Source: Candidatus Arcticimaribacter sp. UBA7428
GTDB taxonomy: Bacteria; Bacteroidota; Bacteroidia; Flavobacteriales; Flavobacteriaceae
Direction: 5' to 3'
Length of the DNA stretch: 9,053 nucleotides
NCBI GenBank assembly: GCA_002477625.1
Contig: DLQQ01000023.1
Coordinates: 1 to 9,053, forward strand
Shown here: positions 7,120 through 9,053 of the stretch, in pieces
How the letters are laid out: each line of letters opens with the position of its first letter
Numbering within the stretch: the first letter of the stretch is position 1
The notes under the pieces: generated by a model
Database searches by the model: none
Seen by the model: the letters and a program-made list of their open reading frames with translations, nothing else
Told to the model about the DNA's origin: nothing
Made by a program: the position numbers and the translations under genes

Positions 7120-8893
7120 TATAAAATTGATCAAGGCCAGCTTTTGGGTCGGTTTGCTTTTTAGTTTCTCAACTGTTTTTGGTCAGGAAGAAGAGGAAGA
7201 TCTGGGTGTGCAGGAGGTGACCGTTATTAAGTCATACACACCGAGTTTGTCTGAAGTCTTTAAAATTAGAGAGCAGCCTCAGGTTATGGATTCCATTGGC
7301 AGAGAAAAAAGAAAAGTAACCTACTCTATTTCTTCTGTGCCTGTTGCTTCTACTTTTATTCCTACCAAAGGATCTGCTAAAGTGCTTCAGAAAAAGAAAG
7401 CTACTCCAAAATATAACGCTACCGCTAGTGCAGCGTTTGGAAATTTTAATAACATCCTGTTGGATCATGCGGCGCTACTTAATTTAGATCGCAGACAACA
7501 AGTAAGCTGGTTGGTTCGGTTTAATGGTCTTTTAAAAGACTTGCCTGAACCTATTTTGGCTACTAATCAAAACAGTACACTCATTCATTTAGGGTACCAT
7601 TACAATTCCAATACGCTTTCTTCTCATTCTCAGGTGTCTTTCCGTACACACAGTCAGAATTTTTACGGACTTCAAAATCCAATAATAGACCCCATTATTC
7701 TTGAAAATTTAGATCCGAAACAACAACTGAAATACCTTTCAATACAATCGCATTGGCAATGGTTTGATACGGTTTTAAAAGATGCAGATTTAACAGCTCA
7801 TTTGACAACAGACAGTTTTGAAACCAATGAATTGGAATTGGTTTTGAATGCTAAGTTTCAAGTTTCAATTGGTTCAATTGCAATCAATGCAGAACCCAGT
7901 CTTCGCTATTTAAATAACAAATTTGCCTCAGACTATTACACAACTGAAGCAACTGAGTTTGCATCGGGGGTTTCTCAAATGGCGCTGTCTGCTAGTTCTG
8001 GAGCCAACCGATTTAAATTTAAAATTGGAGCAACTGGAGCGTATGGATTTGGAGATGATTTTGAAGAAGCTAAGCTGTATGTTTTACCACTTCTGGATCT
8101 TTCATACAAGCCCAAAAAAGGAAATTTCACTCCTTTTCTTAAGGTTTCTGGTGCGTTGAATCAAAATAGTTTTAGAGCATTTACAAATAGAAACCCATAT
8201 ACCGCACCAGCCATCGTATTGAAGAATACGGAAGTGCCTTACACTGCTGAATTGGGTTTGAGAACCAAGATTGTTTCCGGTTGGGAGTTCGCGATTAATG
8301 GTCATTATCAAAAGGCTACTAATACGCCACTTTTTAAAAGCTTTGTGTTTGACGAAAGAAACACTGATTATACTGCCTTTCGATATGCAAATACATTTGA
8401 GGTTGTGTACGAAGAAATCGAGCAAATCGGTTTAGATGTTTCCGTTTTAGCTGCGTTTAAGAATGGAGGGTCTTTATCTCTAGAAGCGCATTGGAGAGAT
8501 TATACGGTTACAGACGAAGCTGACCCATTGATTATTTCTGAACCTAAGGAAGCTTGGAATTTGCCGGAACTTCAGTTCGAATTCAAAGCAAACATCAAGA
8601 TTGCACAAAAGTTATTTGTGCAATCGAATGCAACTTATTGGGGCGTAAGGAAACACTCCTATCGAAATTATTTCATCAATCAACCACTGGATCGAGCCAG
8701 TGAAACTGTTGTCGACCTTCCATCTTTTGTTGATGCGGAAATACGCATTAGCTATCAGTTGAATGATCGATGGGAATTTTACGTTAAAAGTGAAAATATT
8801 TTTGATGCTCCCCAATTCCGATGGGCAAACTATCAAGTCTACGGGACTAGGTTTCTTTCTGGAATCCGTTACAACTTTGATTTAAATCTTTGA
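7109..8893 (+). CDS. TonB-dependent-receptor-like outer-membrane barrel lacking a full plug
   Basis: Predicted outer-membrane beta-barrel of 594 residues, function unknown. The signal peptide occupies 1-25 (cut likely after VFG), followed by an acidic run EEEED and VQEVTVIKSY (34-43), which resembles the TonB box and plug start of SusC-type receptors. Only about 60 residues then separate this from the first apparent strands near residue 100, whereas a normal plug needs about 120-150. The remaining roughly 490 residues show alternating polar and hydrophobic strands with aromatic ends, enough for about 22 strands. The end, ENIFDAPQFRW...GTRFLSGIRYNF, is the TonB-dependent receptor C-terminal signature. 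The start chosen is ATG at 7109; the frame opens with a TTG at 7097, giving four extra residues, but ATG is preceded by GAAGAAG and leads straight into the signal peptide. It overlaps the end of the TPR gene by 11 nt, indicating translational coupling. It could be a receptor paralogue, a secretion channel or an assembly factor. Confidence 0.88.
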   Translation: MKINIKLIKASFWVGLLFSFSTVFGQEEEEDLGVQEVTVIKSYTPSLSEVFKIREQPQVMDSIGREKRKVTYSISSVPVASTFIPTKGSAKVLQKKKATPKYNATASAAFGNFNNILLDHAALLNLDRRQQVSWLVRFNGLLKDLPEPILATNQNSTLIHLGYHYNSNTLSSHSQVSFRTHSQNFYGLQNPIIDPIILENLDPKQQLKYLSIQSHWQWFDTVLKDADLTAHLTTDSFETNELELVLNAKFQVSIGSIAINAEPSLRYLNNKFASDYYTTEATEFASGVSQMALSASSGANRFKFKIGATGAYGFGDDFEEAKLYVLPLLDLSYKPKKGNFTPFLKVSGALNQNSFRAFTNRNPYTAPAIVLKNTEVPYTAELGLRTKIVSGWEFAINGHYQKATNTPLFKSFVFDERNTDYTAFRYANTFEVVYEEIEQIGLDVSVLAAFKNGGSLSLEAHWRDYTVTDEADPLIISEPKEAWNLPELQFEFKANIKIAQKLFVQSNATYWGVRKHSYRNYFINQPLDRASETVVDLPSFVDAEIRISYQLNDRWEFYVKSENIFDAPQFRWANYQVYGTRFLSGIRYNFDLNL

Positions 8894-8922
8894 ACCGTTC
8901 AATTGATTGTAAAACAAAACCC

Positions 8923-8950
8923 TTTGTTTAACTCCAGCCTTGTATATTTT
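8923..8950 (+). promoter_or_regulatory. Candidate promoter TTTG-N16-TATATTTT
   Basis: TTTG (8923-8926), 16 bp, then TATATTTT (8943-8950): a perfect -33 box and a -7 box one base from TAnnTTTG. It would read rightward out of the window. The TTTG also forms part of a small inverted repeat, AAACAAA with TTTGTTT (8912-8929), which has no T tract and is a poor terminator for the operon. Confidence 0.3.
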
Positions 8951-8971
8951 AGTTAAATTCACACAAAAGTA

Positions 8972-8998
8972 TTGTGAACATGAGATTAAATATATTTG
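8972..8998 (+). promoter_or_regulatory. Candidate promoter TTG-N16-TATATTTG
   Basis: TATATTTG (8991-8998) is an exact TAnnTTTG match, with TTG (8972-8974) at about the -33 distance. An imperfect dyad, TTCACA with TGTGAA (8958-8978), overlaps the -33 region and could be an operator. The expected transcript would start near 9003 and read rightward out of the window, probably toward the next gene. Confidence 0.45.
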
Positions 8999-9013
8999 AT
9001 GTGTTCCATACAC

Positions 9014-9040
9014 AAAATTACCATTAATTTTATTTTTTTT
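9014..9040 (+). terminator. AT-only hairpin followed by eight T
   Basis: AAAATTA (9014-9020) pairs with TAATTTT (9025-9031) around a CCAT loop, followed one base later by eight T. The layout is that of an intrinsic terminator, but a seven-pair stem of only A-T pairs is weak. It could end read-through from the TPR/barrel operon 120 nt upstream, or sit as a leader element just after the candidate promoter at 8972-8998. Confidence 0.3.
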
Positions 9041-9053
9041 AATAGATTGCATA

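Noticed and set aside
8102..8425. 107-residue minus-strand open frame inside the barrel gene
   Set aside because: Antisense to the barrel coding sequence with no domain or promoter; a shadow frame, as are the shorter open frames overlapping the TPR gene.
8958..8978. CRP-like binding site
   Set aside because: The arms read TTCACA...TGTGAA, the reverse of the CRP order TGTGA...TCACA, so only a generic dyad is supported.
8980..9027. 15-codon open frame MRLNIFDVFHTQNYH
   Set aside because: Spans the candidate -7 box and runs into the AT hairpin; no ribosome-binding site and too short to distinguish from chance.

Overview
The window comes from an AT-rich member of the Bacteroidota, most likely the Flavobacteriia. 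Evidence for this: promoters of the TAnnTTTG type next to several starts, start codons with little or no Shine-Dalgarno sequence, a tmRNA tag reading GEDNYALAA, and a TonB-dependent-receptor-type outer-membrane barrel with the C-terminal signature usual in that phylum. No transposon, prophage, CRISPR array or sign of recent transfer was seen; the region looks chromosomal and mostly housekeeping.

Layout. Positions 1-396 (minus) hold the tmRNA gene ssrA, complete at its 5' end and missing only its last base or two at the window edge. Upstream of it on the same strand is kdsA (453-1271, minus), the first committed step of KDO synthesis for lipopolysaccharide. A 121-bp divergent intergenic region carries one TAnnTTTG box for kdsA and one for typA (1393-3192, plus), a translational GTPase of ribosome assembly. 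typA converges on an ftsE-like ABC ATPase gene (3240-3926, minus). The two share a strong hairpin terminator in which the ftsE stop codon lies inside the stem. A second divergent region (3927-4086) separates ftsE from a plus-strand two-gene operon: a 1010-residue exported tetratricopeptide-repeat protein (4087-7119), overlapped by 11 nt by a gene for an exported 594-residue outer-membrane barrel (7109-8893). The final 160 nt hold no convincing gene but contain promoter-like and hairpin elements, probably belonging to the next gene to the right.

How the genes relate. Much of the window serves the cell envelope (kdsA, ftsE, the TPR/barrel pair) or ribosome function (ssrA, typA). The least understood part is the TPR/barrel operon. 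The barrel ends like a TonB-dependent receptor and keeps a TonB-box-like segment after the signal peptide, but the stretch between that segment and the barrel is too short for a normal plug domain. A large periplasmic TPR protein made from the same operon suggests a two-part outer-membrane machine. Its substrate, and whether it imports, exports or assembles something, cannot be read from the sequence.
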